Source of the DNA: an uncultured Candidatus Poseidoniales archaeon
Lineage (GTDB): Archaea > Thermoplasmatota > Poseidoniia > Poseidoniales > Poseidoniaceae
DNA length: 39,937 nt
Direction of reading: 5' to 3'
Assembly (NCBI GenBank): GCA_902563095.1
Contig: CACEWA010000011.1
Location: 1 to 39,937, forward strand
In this document: in pieces, positions 31,697 to 39,937 of the stretch
Position numbering within the stretch: position 1 is the first letter of the stretch
How the letters are laid out: each line of letters starts with the position of its first letter
Made by a program: the position numbers and the translations under genes
The notes under the pieces: generated by a model
The model's input: the letters and a program-made list of their open reading frames with translations, nothing else
What the model was told of the DNA's origin: nothing
The model's database searches: none

Positions 31697-32377
31697 ATGG
31701 CAGTCGCACTTTCTTGTCAAGGGCTTTGGAAGATATACGAAATGGGCGATGAAAAGGTGCAAGCAGTCCGTGGAATCGATCTTGAAATAAAAAATGGAGA
31801 GATGGTGGCAATAATGGGCCCGTCTGGGTGTGGAAAAACCACACTGCTCAACATTTTATCCGGTATTGATGACCCTTCTGCAGGACAGGTTATGGTGTCT
31901 GGGAAGCCGCTGTTCGGAATCAGTGATGATGAACGAACTGACCTACGCGGGACAGAAATGGGTTTTATTTTCCAAAAGTTCCATCTCTTAGATGTGATGA
32001 ACGCAGTTGAAAATGTAGAGATACCGTTGTTATTGTTGGGCATGAACCCTGACGAAGCTCGGACTAAAGCCAACGCTGCGTTAACCAAAGTAGGCCTTGG
32101 CGATAGGTCAGACCACAGGCCTGCAGAGTTATCTGGGGGCCAACAACAACGTGTTTCTATTGCCAGAGCATTAGTTCACAATCCTTCTGTGATACTCTGC
32201 GATGAGCCTACAGGAAATTTGGATTCAACTACTAGCGGTCAAGTTATGGAATTGCTCGCCGAATTAAATGAATCAGGGTCGACTCTAGTTATCGTAACCC
32301 ACGACAATGAAATCGCTGAACGTTGCTCTCGTATAATTCGCATTATTGACGGTAGAATCTTGTCTGAAGAGGAATAA
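31697..32377 (+). CDS. ABC transporter ATP-binding protein, MacB/LolD type
   Basis: 226 residues. Walker A GPSGCGKTT begins at 41, Q-loop in IFQKFHLL, signature LSGGQ at 145-149, Walker B ILCDEP, and the switch histidine in IVTHDNEIA. The sequence style matches MacB/LolD/FtsE ATPases that pair with FtsX-type permeases rather than importers. A start at ATG 31697 is chosen because earlier in-frame codons lack homology. The permease gene follows after 2 nt. The pair should extrude or mechanically release substrates at the outer face. Confidence 0.95.
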   Translation: MAVALSCQGLWKIYEMGDEKVQAVRGIDLEIKNGEMVAIMGPSGCGKTTLLNILSGIDDPSAGQVMVSGKPLFGISDDERTDLRGTEMGFIFQKFHLLDVMNAVENVEIPLLLLGMNPDEARTKANAALTKVGLGDRSDHRPAELSGGQQQRVSIARALVHNPSVILCDEPTGNLDSTTSGQVMELLAELNESGSTLVIVTHDNEIAERCSRIIRIIDGRILSEEE

Positions 32378-32379
32378 AA

Positions 32380-35300
32380 ATGCTCTTTGAAACCCTTGCA
32401 ATCATTGCATTGATTACTCCAATCAGTGCAACTTCGGCTTGGGTTTTGCGTAATGATGTTGAGAAGATTTGGCAATCAATTCTGCTTTACGCAGGACCAA
32501 TAATCGATGCCTGGTTTGTTTGGCTATTCCTTGATTGGCTTGAAATGGGTTTTTTCTCTACATGGGGATGTACTATCTCAGCAGGAATTATTTCTAGTAT
32601 GCTTTTACAACCAATATTCTCTCCCAGAAGGCTAGTAGTATTCCGTTTGTCATGGCAACAAGTTCGTCGAAGACCTCGTCAGGCGGCATTGATGATGGCA
32701 GGATTATTGGTTGCATCCTCGATAATTACTTCATCACTTGTAGTTGGAGATAGTTTGGATGCAACACTTAGCAAAGAAGTAGAGGCAGTGTATGGAGATA
32801 CAGATATACTAATTTTCCAAAAAGATAGGCGTACTGGTTTCTCATTCGATTTGGACATCAATCTAACCTCTGCATTTGGAAGTGCTCTAATCGAATCGAA
32901 AATTGCAGATGAATGGTCTCATGGCATCGACACGACAGCAACATTGTCTCGAAGTGACGGTCTAGCGCTGCCGTCAGCAGCTTGGTACGCCTATGATGGG
33001 TGGCAAGGCGTTGCTATCAACCAAGTTGCTTCTGATGAGTTAAAGATTTCAAAGGGTGATGTGTTGGAAATTTCTTGGTTTTCTTATTCCGATGATGCAG
33101 AATTGGTCCGTACCTCTGAAAATTTGACAATTACCTCGGTTATCTCAATGAATGGCAAGGGTTCGATGAGCGGAACTAAATCCCCAGCATTATTCACCTC
33201 ACTTGAACTATCACAGCAGTTACAATCAAAGCAATGGAAAGTAAACATGATGCGAGTTTCTCTAGTTGATGACAGTTCAGCATCTCAGAGCATTACTGGA
33301 ATCGAATCCACTCTGGACGGTCTAATTGATTATGAATCAGCAGGCTTCGAAATCAACACTGATCAAGATTCCATTTCAATTTCTAATTCCAATGGTTTAG
33401 GGAGATTAGAGGCATCCTTCATGGAATCTTGGGATGGAAACAAGACCAGACTAATAGGCCAAGGCTCGAGTATGGAGGTTTTGCAAATCCCGTTAGTACA
33501 AATCGAACAAGATGGAAAGGTAATGTCGCTCCCTGATGATAGAATTGACGAGATTATGGCAACAGAAGAAGGTGACTGGTACATTTCAGGAGGTGCGGTT
33601 TCCTATCAGAAGGAGCGTGGGGGATCAAGTCATGGTTGGGAGGTGCCAAATGGGGGACTGATTAGAGATGTCACTTTGTTAAACGATTCTTTATTGGTGG
33701 CGCATAGTGAAGGATTGGTTGAGGTTCCTGCAGATCGAGATGGAGATTTAGTTCACCATATCAAGGGTGAAGAAGTAATGGTTGCTGCATTATTTGAACA
33801 AGATTTGCCGGATCTTCCCTCGACAGTATTTTCAATGGATTATCTCGAAATATCAGGTGAAGATTGGCTTGCAGTTAGCCACATTACAGGAAAAGAAGTC
33901 TATCGGTATTCTGGCTCGGAATGGCTAGAAACGACATTGATTGGTGAATGGTTACATTTCGACGATGAGGTGATGGCAGGTTCACCTACTACTGGCTGGA
34001 CTACAATCTCTGGACTGCAATCACCAACTTGGCCTGCAGTAAGAGGGGGCCTACTGCTCGATAACAATTCGATATACAGTTTCGATGGAGAGGTGATTTA
34101 TCTTTCAGATTTCGATTCTGTTTGTGATGAAAGAGTATTTTCTTACGATGGTGAAGTAATCTGCAGTACCTCATTTGGGGTAGTAATCGATTCGGGAGGA
34201 TTATCCCCCCGCTTACCCTTGACAGTTGATATTGGTGGATTTGGAGTAATGCCACAACTATTGCTTGCTACCGATGGCCCGCTATCGCCTGCCCAGGGAG
34301 ATGTGCTAATCTCATCTAGGCTTTCTTTACTCGATTCTTCTGAAAACGTTCTATTCAATGGATTGATTCCATGGGCGTATGGCGACAACTCACCAATTAC
34401 TTTGGAAATAGAAGGCAATATGTCTTCAATCGATGCTCCAGGTTTAGATGAACTTGAATCGATAATTATTGGCTTTGTTAATCTAAGCGATGGAGAAATA
34501 CTAGCGGCTTCGGCTGAAGGCGAACGCAGCATCTTAGTCGTGAATGGAGGAAATCAGTCTGAAATTTTGCTTTGGCTTGATTCTATCTCTGGTGTAGACT
34601 CAATGAACCTGAAAACTATTGCAGCCAAAGAAGAGGCGCTTGCTACAGCTGAAGAAGGCGCAGGAGCCCTTTCAGCAATGTTCCTAGTATTCGGAGCGTT
34701 CACGATTGGTGCAGGACTATTATTGGTGCTAACAATTGTAATGATGCTTGCAGAATCCCGAAGAACCGATGAAGCAATCATGCGAGCAATTGGATTGAAG
34801 CGCTCCGACATGAGGTCTCTAGCATTGATGGAAGGAATGATGACATCTGCTGGAGCATCAATTCTTGGCGGAATATTTGGTTTGGTTTTAGCATGGATAG
34901 TTTCTCTTGCATTTAGCAGTGTTTTTGCTAGTGCAGGAGCTGATGGTATTGCCTATTCTTTCAGTATCGAAAGTATGCTTATTGGAATGTCCGCAGGTTT
35001 CATCATTGCAATGGCAACTCTTTGGGGTACTGCATTTTGGACTAGTAGGCTGAATATAGTGCAAGCATTACGAGGCCTATCTCCGATGCGTAAACGAGGA
35101 ATACCATGGTGGCTATTTCTATTGTTGATTGTATTCATTGGTACCGGTTTATTGGCGGGACTTAGTATTCTTACATTTGATTCATCTTCACCAATGAGAT
35201 TTGCATTGTGGCATATTATGGCATCATGCTTGATCGTCGGAATAACGCCATTATTCACCTTTATCCTACCGCATCTTAGAGGGTGGTCAATCAGAAATAC

Positions 35301-36735
35301 AGGCCGGAATACCATGGCAGCCATAGGTTTGAGTCTTGCGTTTTGGGCACTCACTCCTGATTCCTGGGTACCAGTTGACAGTGGGATAAAACCAGACGAA
35401 ATCACCTTCGCAGTTTTGGGGATTGTTCAGGTATTTGCAGGTGTACTAATCCTGACGGGCATTGCACCTAGGTTTGCGTCTTGGGTCATATCAAAATCAT
35501 TCCTTGCAAAGCGTATAGGGCCAGTTGCCAAGGTTTCACTTGCTTATCCTGCTTCTGCACCTCTGCGTACCGCCGTAATCATGGGCATGTTTTCCTTGAC
35601 GGTGTTCAGTGTAATTGTTCTCGCTGGATATTCAGTTCAGTTTGAGGAGCATTCTTCTGGTTACGTCGAAGATGCTAGTGGTGACTTTGAGATTTTGTTA
35701 TCGTCATCGAGACGAGTGCCTCTCGAGTTATCTTCCAATCCTGTTGAATGGGATTTGGAAGAAACCAATCCTGAACATATTGATGCGGTAGGTATTGTCA
35801 ATCGAGCGGTTGTTTGGGTTGATGATGGTGATGATAGCATAGGCTATATTTTACGCGGAGTAGATTCAGGATTTATTGAACACGGAGCGATTCCTCTACA
35901 GGATTGGGATAAGGCTCTTGGAGACACCGAGCAAGAGGCTTGGGAATCGCTAAAAATCAACGAGAATGTAGTGTTTGTAGATAGTTCATTTGCTCTAATC
36001 GACCCTAATACGGGGGAGTCAATTTCAGGCATGACTCTTCCAATTGGAAAATCGATTTCGCTAATTGATATTTCCAACCCCGGAAATAGTCGAAATGTGA
36101 TTGTTGGAGGCATACTATCTCAGTCTAGCCAACTATTCTCCCAGGGCATATGGATGGATGGGGAAATTGTCGAAGAACAGTATGGGGGAGTTGTGACTAG
36201 AATTTATGTTTCACACGGACCTGAAATCTCATCTTCTGACCTAGAATCTTCACTCTCTTCAGACCTGGCACCTAGTGGAGTTTACACCTCAATTATTGAA
36301 GATGAGATTCTTCTAATTCTTGGGTTGATTTTTGCCATATTAGCAATCTTCCAAGCTTATCTTGCTCTAGGATTGGTGGTTGGAATTGCGGGAATTGGCG
36401 TAGTTACTTATCGCTCAGTGTCTGAACGCTCAGGCCAAATCGGTATGCTTAGAGCGCTTGGATTCCGAAAGCGAATGGTGATGAGTGGAATGATCCTTGA
36501 AGTTAGTTGGACTTCCCTGTTGGGAATGATAAACGGAGCCATAGTTGCGATTGCATTCCACTATGCTCTCTATCAGACCTTTTGGGAGGAGCAAGGTGCC
36601 AAACTAATATTGCCCTGGTTCGAAGTTATTTCCATGGTTTTAGGGGGTTGGATTCTAGTTTTGTTGGCAACATGGGTTCCAGTAACTAAAGCAACAAGAG
36701 TAACTCCGTCACAAGCATTATCATCTATTGATTGA
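32380..36735 (+). CDS. Giant FtsX-domain ABC permease with large extracytoplasmic insertion
   Basis: 1451 residues, a double-module FtsX permease. After two N-terminal spans and the basic RRRPRQ segment comes TM helix ALMMAGLLVASSIITSSLVV. The first FtsX module is at about 765-905 (ESRRTDEAIMRAIGLKRSDM, then paired helices). A group of spans lies near 910-1070, and the second module at about 1305-1451 ends SQALSSID. Between the first helix and the first FtsX core lies an approximately 600-residue outer domain with repeated beta-strand blades (GDWYISGGA, LLVAHSEGLVEV, DWLAVSHITGKEVYRY, IYSFDGEVIYL), suggesting a beta-propeller. This is far larger than MacB (about 650). The substrate is unknown; lipoprotein or surface-protein release is possible. 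Confidence 0.88.
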   Translation: MLFETLAIIALITPISATSAWVLRNDVEKIWQSILLYAGPIIDAWFVWLFLDWLEMGFFSTWGCTISAGIISSMLLQPIFSPRRLVVFRLSWQQVRRRPRQAALMMAGLLVASSIITSSLVVGDSLDATLSKEVEAVYGDTDILIFQKDRRTGFSFDLDINLTSAFGSALIESKIADEWSHGIDTTATLSRSDGLALPSAAWYAYDGWQGVAINQVASDELKISKGDVLEISWFSYSDDAELVRTSENLTITSVISMNGKGSMSGTKSPALFTSLELSQQLQSKQWKVNMMRVSLVDDSSASQSITGIESTLDGLIDYESAGFEINTDQDSISISNSNGLGRLEASFMESWDGNKTRLIGQGSSMEVLQIPLVQIEQDGKVMSLPDDRIDEIMATEEGDWYISGGAVSYQKERGGSSHGWEVPNGGLIRDVTLLNDSLLVAHSEGLVEVPADRDGDLVHHIKGEEVMVAALFEQDLPDLPSTVFSMDYLEISGEDWLAVSHITGKEVYRYSGSEWLETTLIGEWLHFDDEVMAGSPTTGWTTISGLQSPTWPAVRGGLLLDNNSIYSFDGEVIYLSDFDSVCDERVFSYDGEVICSTSFGVVIDSGGLSPRLPLTVDIGGFGVMPQLLLATDGPLSPAQGDVLISSRLSLLDSSENVLFNGLIPWAYGDNSPITLEIEGNMSSIDAPGLDELESIIIGFVNLSDGEILAASAEGERSILVVNGGNQSEILLWLDSISGVDSMNLKTIAAKEEALATAEEGAGALSAMFLVFGAFTIGAGLLLVLTIVMMLAESRRTDEAIMRAIGLKRSDMRSLALMEGMMTSAGASILGGIFGLVLAWIVSLAFSSVFASAGADGIAYSFSIESMLIGMSAGFIIAMATLWGTAFWTSRLNIVQALRGLSPMRKRGIPWWLFLLLIVFIGTGLLAGLSILTFDSSSPMRFALWHIMASCLIVGITPLFTFILPHLRGWSIRNTGRNTMAAIGLSLAFWALTPDSWVPVDSGIKPDEITFAVLGIVQVFAGVLILTGIAPRFASWVISKSFLAKRIGPVAKVSLAYPASAPLRTAVIMGMFSLTVFSVIVLAGYSVQFEEHSSGYVEDASGDFEILLSSSRRVPLELSSNPVEWDLEETNPEHIDAVGIVNRAVVWVDDGDDSIGYILRGVDSGFIEHGAIPLQDWDKALGDTEQEAWESLKINENVVFVDSSFALIDPNTGESISGMTLPIGKSISLIDISNPGNSRNVIVGGILSQSSQLFSQGIWMDGEIVEEQYGGVVTRIYVSHGPEISSSDLESSLSSDLAPSGVYTSIIEDEILLILGLIFAILAIFQAYLALGLVVGIAGIGVVTYRSVSERSGQIGMLRALGFRKRMVMSGMILEVSWTSLLGMINGAIVAIAFHYALYQTFWEEQGAKLILPWFEVISMVLGGWILVLLATWVPVTKATRVTPSQALSSID

Positions 36736-36863
36736 TTTAATTTAGATATTATATTTCTTTGCAAATACAAAAACAAACACATTGTACCATTGACAATTAT
36801 ATCCCCTAGTTTTTTGAATAATTCCTTGCCAAAAACGCTATACTGCTAGCCCTAATCTGCACT

Positions 36864-36891
36864 TCACAGGAGCCATTTCCTGTGACTTTTT
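36864..36891 (+). terminator. Hairpin followed by T5: intrinsic-type terminator or attenuator
   Basis: TCACAGGA (36864-36871) pairs perfectly with TCCTGTGA (36878-36885) around a 6-nt loop, followed after one C by five T. It lies about 130 nt after the permease stop and 78 nt before the next start, so it could end the ABC transcript or lie in a leader if a promoter near 36840 is used. Confidence 0.45.
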
Positions 36892-36931
36892 GGCTAATCT
36901 CCTTTGCCAACGCCTAAATACCGTATATGTC

Positions 36932-36949
36932 GTCGGAGGTGATACCGAC
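36932..36949 (+). promoter_or_regulatory. Hairpin containing an extra strong Shine-Dalgarno upstream of the surface protein
   Basis: GTCGG (36932-36936) can pair with CCGAC (36945-36949). Its loop side contains GGAGGTGAT (36935-36943), a 9-nt match to the usual archaeal anti-Shine-Dalgarno, but no start codon lies at a normal distance from it. The gene's own GGAGG (36956-36960) is 8 nt before the ATG. TATA-like CTAAATA (36914-36920) or TATAT (36924-36928) lies just upstream, so how much of this hairpin is transcribed is unclear. Confidence 0.4.
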
Positions 36950-36968
36950 CCTTTTGGAGGAGATGACA

Positions 36969-39937
36969 ATGAGCAAGTTAACCCCCATGATTTTGGCTAT
37001 ACTAATGCTAGCTAGCACCTCGCTAGTTGCAATGGATTGGTCCGAATTGGAAAACAACACAATGACTGAAGCAGATGGCCGATCTGGCCCTGACGCTCAA
37101 GTCACGAGCATACTATCGCCTAGAGCGACAACGACCGACAGCATAACTGGTGAACAGATACACACCATGCGCGCAGGAGACAATGTACACTTTGAAGTTT
37201 ACATTGAGAATGTAGGAGACGCAGCCATCGAAGAGATGGGTGTATCACTAACAGTATATCTAGCAGAGAATGGCGAGAGAGGAATGATCGCTAAGGACGC
37301 AGCTGGTAATGACCTATCCTGGTACAATGGAGACGTCGTCTGTGACGACACATTCGTTTGCCCATGGTCAACATTGGCAGCAGGTACTGCGCTAGATTAC
37401 GGTAAGTACACCTTTGCTTACCAAGGTTCTCCAGTTAGCTGGAGCCCGGCTACTGGTGACTATGTCATCGTAGTAGAAACCAACGCAATTGGCGATGCTG
37501 ACGCAGGAAACGACTACGCTGAAAACTTAGTTTCAGTTGTAGATTGGACTGACGTTATAGTTGACCTTGCATGGGATTCAGGCAAAGATGTTGAAGGAGG
37601 CGCTGGAGACAAGGCATTCACATTGACCGTAGAAACCGGAGGTTCATCCTCTTGGTCTGCACGTTCAATCACTGTTGACCTAAGCGTTCAAGGAACTCTT
37701 TCTTCTGCAACAGACAACAGTGGTAACGACATTATGGGAATCACAACAGTCGCAGAATTCGGAACCTATGGAATGACTGAAACATGGCGTCACGAGACCG
37801 AAGCAAACAACTCTACTTCAGATAACAGATATGTTATCGATTTCCAGAACCAACATGAGTGGTTCGGAGTTGTAAGCCCAGATACATCTGGTGACAGTGG
37901 AGATTACTCTGTTACTGTTAACGTAGTAAGTTACGTGGTATATGGACAACTTCCTGACTGTGAGGAAACAACAACTGGAAACAGTTCACAAGCCCAAAAC
38001 GGTTCACAAGAAATGACTTACATTCACTTCTGTGAAGTAACAATGTACCAAGATGGCGATGCTGCTACTAGCGAAGATGAAATCGAAGGTAAAGTACAGA
38101 CTTTCCACGACATTGGAGTATCTACTCTAGTTGTCAACCAAGGATATGTTGTTGACGAAAACGGTGATGCAATGGCAGCACCTACAATGCCTGGAATCAC
38201 CACAGGGCCACTAAACCCTGCATGGTCTAGCATTCAAGCATCGGTCAGACACTCTGGTAGTGATCTGATGGTAACATATGATTGGGAAGTTACTTTCGTA
38301 GTAGAGAACACTGTAACAGGAGTCACTGAGACCATTGTTGCAGATAGTTGTACATTTGGTCAAGGACCAGCATACACCCACATGCTATTGGGTGATGATA
38401 TGGGCAATGGAGGAGCATTTGAAGTCGGAGAAGCATGTATCATGTTCGAGTTCGCTCCAGGTATCTACAATCTTACTGCAACAGTTTCCATGGTCGGTGG
38501 AACAGCAGGAACAGCTGATATGTCCGCAAGGAATAATGCTGCAAGTATTTACGAAATCTCTGCACTAAACAACAGACCTTCTGTTTCTTTGACAGTACAG
38601 CAAGATGAAGGCTCTATTGTAATTGGACCTGATGGAATGATTACTCTTGAAGCAGATGCAGATGATGCAGATGACGACACTGGTCAGAATCTAAACTATG
38701 TATGGACTCATCCGGCAATGCAAGACATTAACGGAACAGAGCAACCATCTCAGTGTAATGGTCTAGGAATTGCATTCTCAACATGCAATCTAATGGCATT
38801 CGATTCTGATTGGGCTGGAGTTCAAACCTACTCAGTAACTGTTACTGACGAGCACGGCTCATCCGCAATGGATTTCACAAATGTATTCATTTGGAACCAA
38901 ATCGTTGCAACCGCAACAACCGCTAGCGGAATTGGCATTGAATACAACCTAACCTATGATGGAGTAAACGAATTCCACTTGGATACTTGGGCAGATAGTG
39001 AGACCTCTTACACACAAGATCTAACTGCGTTCGGATACGCCGGCGAGTACAGTTCTGTTGCAGTAATTGATTATCAACCATCTACTACATACATGCCAGA
39101 AGATGTTGACTCTCAAGAAGTCGTAATGACTTACGATACTGCTACACTAGAACCAACCAGTGTATTCTGGATTAGCAATGGAAACTGGGTTCAGTTAGAT
39201 GCTACCATTACTTCCGCAGGAAGCGATGGTACCATCACCATTGACTTAGGAGAAGACAGCCAAGTTCTTCCACAGGGTGAAATCGCTCTGATGGGTGGAG
39301 TACTGCAAATTATCGAAGCACCTGGTGCGCACGCAACTGGTCTTACTGTAGTGGCTTCCAAGGGCGGTACAATCTCCGCATCTTGGTCATACTCTGGTAA
39401 CACTGTTCCAGGCGTTGACTGGCTATCAATGGAAATCTGTGATTCTGCAGATGTCTGTACTACCACACAAGAGAACACAACTCTAGTCGCTCACTCCATG
39501 AATGGACAGACTGACACTGTACACGGTGAAACATACACCTACACTCTGCAAGTCTGTAACGTTGGAGGATGCAACCCAACTATCGCAACCGCTTCAGCAA
39601 CTGCTGACAAGATGGTTGACGGAGATGCATCTGCAACTGGAATGACTGTTGCTAACAAGGCAGGAGCAAATGCATGGACCGTTTCCTGGACTGCATCTGG
39701 AGACACCTCTGATGTAGCAGGATGGATGGTTTGCTGGACAGACTTCTCATGGTCTACCTCTGGTGAAATGCCAGATACCTGTGCAGATGCTGGCGACGCA
39801 ACAAGCACTGACATCAACCACCCAGGTGGCGCAGCTGGTTCTAAGACCTACTACTTCGCCGCAGTACCTTATGATGACAAGTCCAACATGGACAACGCTC
39901 TTCCAGGTACTGACATCTTGTTGACCATTGAATCAAC
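36969..39937 (+). CDS. Giant secreted surface protein with CARDB, PKD/Ig-like and FN3-like modules (3' partial)
   Basis: The frame runs from ATG 36969 to the right edge, about 990 residues without a stop. A signal peptide (MILAILMLASTSLVA) leads into a CARDB-type module (VYIENVGDAAIEEMGVSL). Further beta modules follow, including a second one around VDLAWDSGKDVEGG. A PKD/Ig-like stretch sits near residues 535-640 (NNRPSVSLTVQQDEG, YVWTHP, YSVTVTDEHGSS). Repeated fibronectin-III-like segments occur near the C-terminal part seen (TVVASKGGTISASWSYSG, NKAGANAWTVSWTASGD, TYTYTLQVCNVGGC). It should be secreted or cell-surface, perhaps an S-layer or adhesion protein. Its strong Shine-Dalgarno and separate promoter region suggest high expression. 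The C-terminal anchor is outside the window. Confidence 0.85.
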   Translation, partial: MSKLTPMILAILMLASTSLVAMDWSELENNTMTEADGRSGPDAQVTSILSPRATTTDSITGEQIHTMRAGDNVHFEVYIENVGDAAIEEMGVSLTVYLAENGERGMIAKDAAGNDLSWYNGDVVCDDTFVCPWSTLAAGTALDYGKYTFAYQGSPVSWSPATGDYVIVVETNAIGDADAGNDYAENLVSVVDWTDVIVDLAWDSGKDVEGGAGDKAFTLTVETGGSSSWSARSITVDLSVQGTLSSATDNSGNDIMGITTVAEFGTYGMTETWRHETEANNSTSDNRYVIDFQNQHEWFGVVSPDTSGDSGDYSVTVNVVSYVVYGQLPDCEETTTGNSSQAQNGSQEMTYIHFCEVTMYQDGDAATSEDEIEGKVQTFHDIGVSTLVVNQGYVVDENGDAMAAPTMPGITTGPLNPAWSSIQASVRHSGSDLMVTYDWEVTFVVENTVTGVTETIVADSCTFGQGPAYTHMLLGDDMGNGGAFEVGEACIMFEFAPGIYNLTATVSMVGGTAGTADMSARNNAASIYEISALNNRPSVSLTVQQDEGSIVIGPDGMITLEADADDADDDTGQNLNYVWTHPAMQDINGTEQPSQCNGLGIAFSTCNLMAFDSDWAGVQTYSVTVTDEHGSSAMDFTNVFIWNQIVATATTASGIGIEYNLTYDGVNEFHLDTWADSETSYTQDLTAFGYAGEYSSVAVIDYQPSTTYMPEDVDSQEVVMTYDTATLEPTSVFWISNGNWVQLDATITSAGSDGTITIDLGEDSQVLPQGEIALMGGVLQIIEAPGAHATGLTVVASKGGTISASWSYSGNTVPGVDWLSMEICDSADVCTTTQENTTLVAHSMNGQTDTVHGETYTYTLQVCNVGGCNPTIATASATADKMVDGDASATGMTVANKAGANAWTVSWTASGDTSDVAGWMVCWTDFSWSTSGEMPDTCADAGDATSTDINHPGGAAGSKTYYFAAVPYDDKSNMDNALPGTDILLTIES

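Noticed and set aside
1-39937. CRISPR array, insertion sequence, integrase or other mobile element
   Set aside because: No regularly spaced repeats, transposase or integrase motifs were seen; the tRNA gene shows no attachment-site duplication nearby.

Overview
The window looks like a chromosomal segment of a planktonic Marine Group II euryarchaeon (Poseidoniales, phylum Thermoplasmatota). This placement is an inference. It rests on a complete archaeal archaellum motor set (arlF-arlG-arlH-arlI-arlJ) with class III signal peptide archaellins, an archaeal Nob1, a tRNA without an encoded CCA end, TATA boxes about 25 nt upstream of leaderless starts, large CARDB-type surface proteins, a membrane pyrophosphatase, and dense overlapping operons with moderate GC. 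No CRISPR array, insertion sequence, integrase or rRNA was seen, and no gene-free stretch exceeds about 235 nt.

Layout. 1-6330 holds housekeeping metabolism: a membrane protein tail, glutamine-dependent NAD synthetase, a fused AcnX-type dehydratase directly abutting an NAD-dependent sugar epimerase, and a minus-strand operon of a Bcp peroxiredoxin, a hexapeptide acyltransferase and a flavin-reductase-like protein. 6497-20407 is one continuous plus-strand surface/motility locus. Three translationally coupled genes of unknown function come first: a small helical protein, a 1670-residue surface protein with five C-terminal membrane spans, and a coiled-coil plus beta-domain protein. Two archaellins follow, bracketed by strong hairpins, and then an ArlCDE-like protein, ArlF with an unusual insertion, ArlG, ArlH, ArlI and ArlJ.

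20556-23365 (minus) is a DNA-repair group: PolX, a small membrane protein and endonuclease III with an incomplete iron-sulfur cysteine set. 23416-29317 carries a NifU-like scaffold domain, a heavy-metal-binding protein, a K+-dependent-type membrane pyrophosphatase, a lipoprotein, an esterase, a GHMP sugar kinase and a glutaredoxin. 29314-31644 has a short TspO, tRNA-Glu(UUC), a DedA/VTT membrane protein, Nob1, MoaD, TatA and an unannotated 26-residue microprotein. 31697-36735 is a two-gene MacB/FtsX-type ABC exporter whose permease is 1451 residues long with a large extracytoplasmic insertion. The window ends inside a second giant secreted surface protein (from 36969).

How the genes fit together: the archaellum cluster would build and drive a rotating filament. 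The three preceding genes are the best candidate for an undescribed component, perhaps linking the motor or cytoplasm to the cell surface. TatA, the ABC exporter and the CARDB/FN3-type proteins point to a cell that invests heavily in its envelope. Functional statements come from motif recognition by eye, and no database search was possible.
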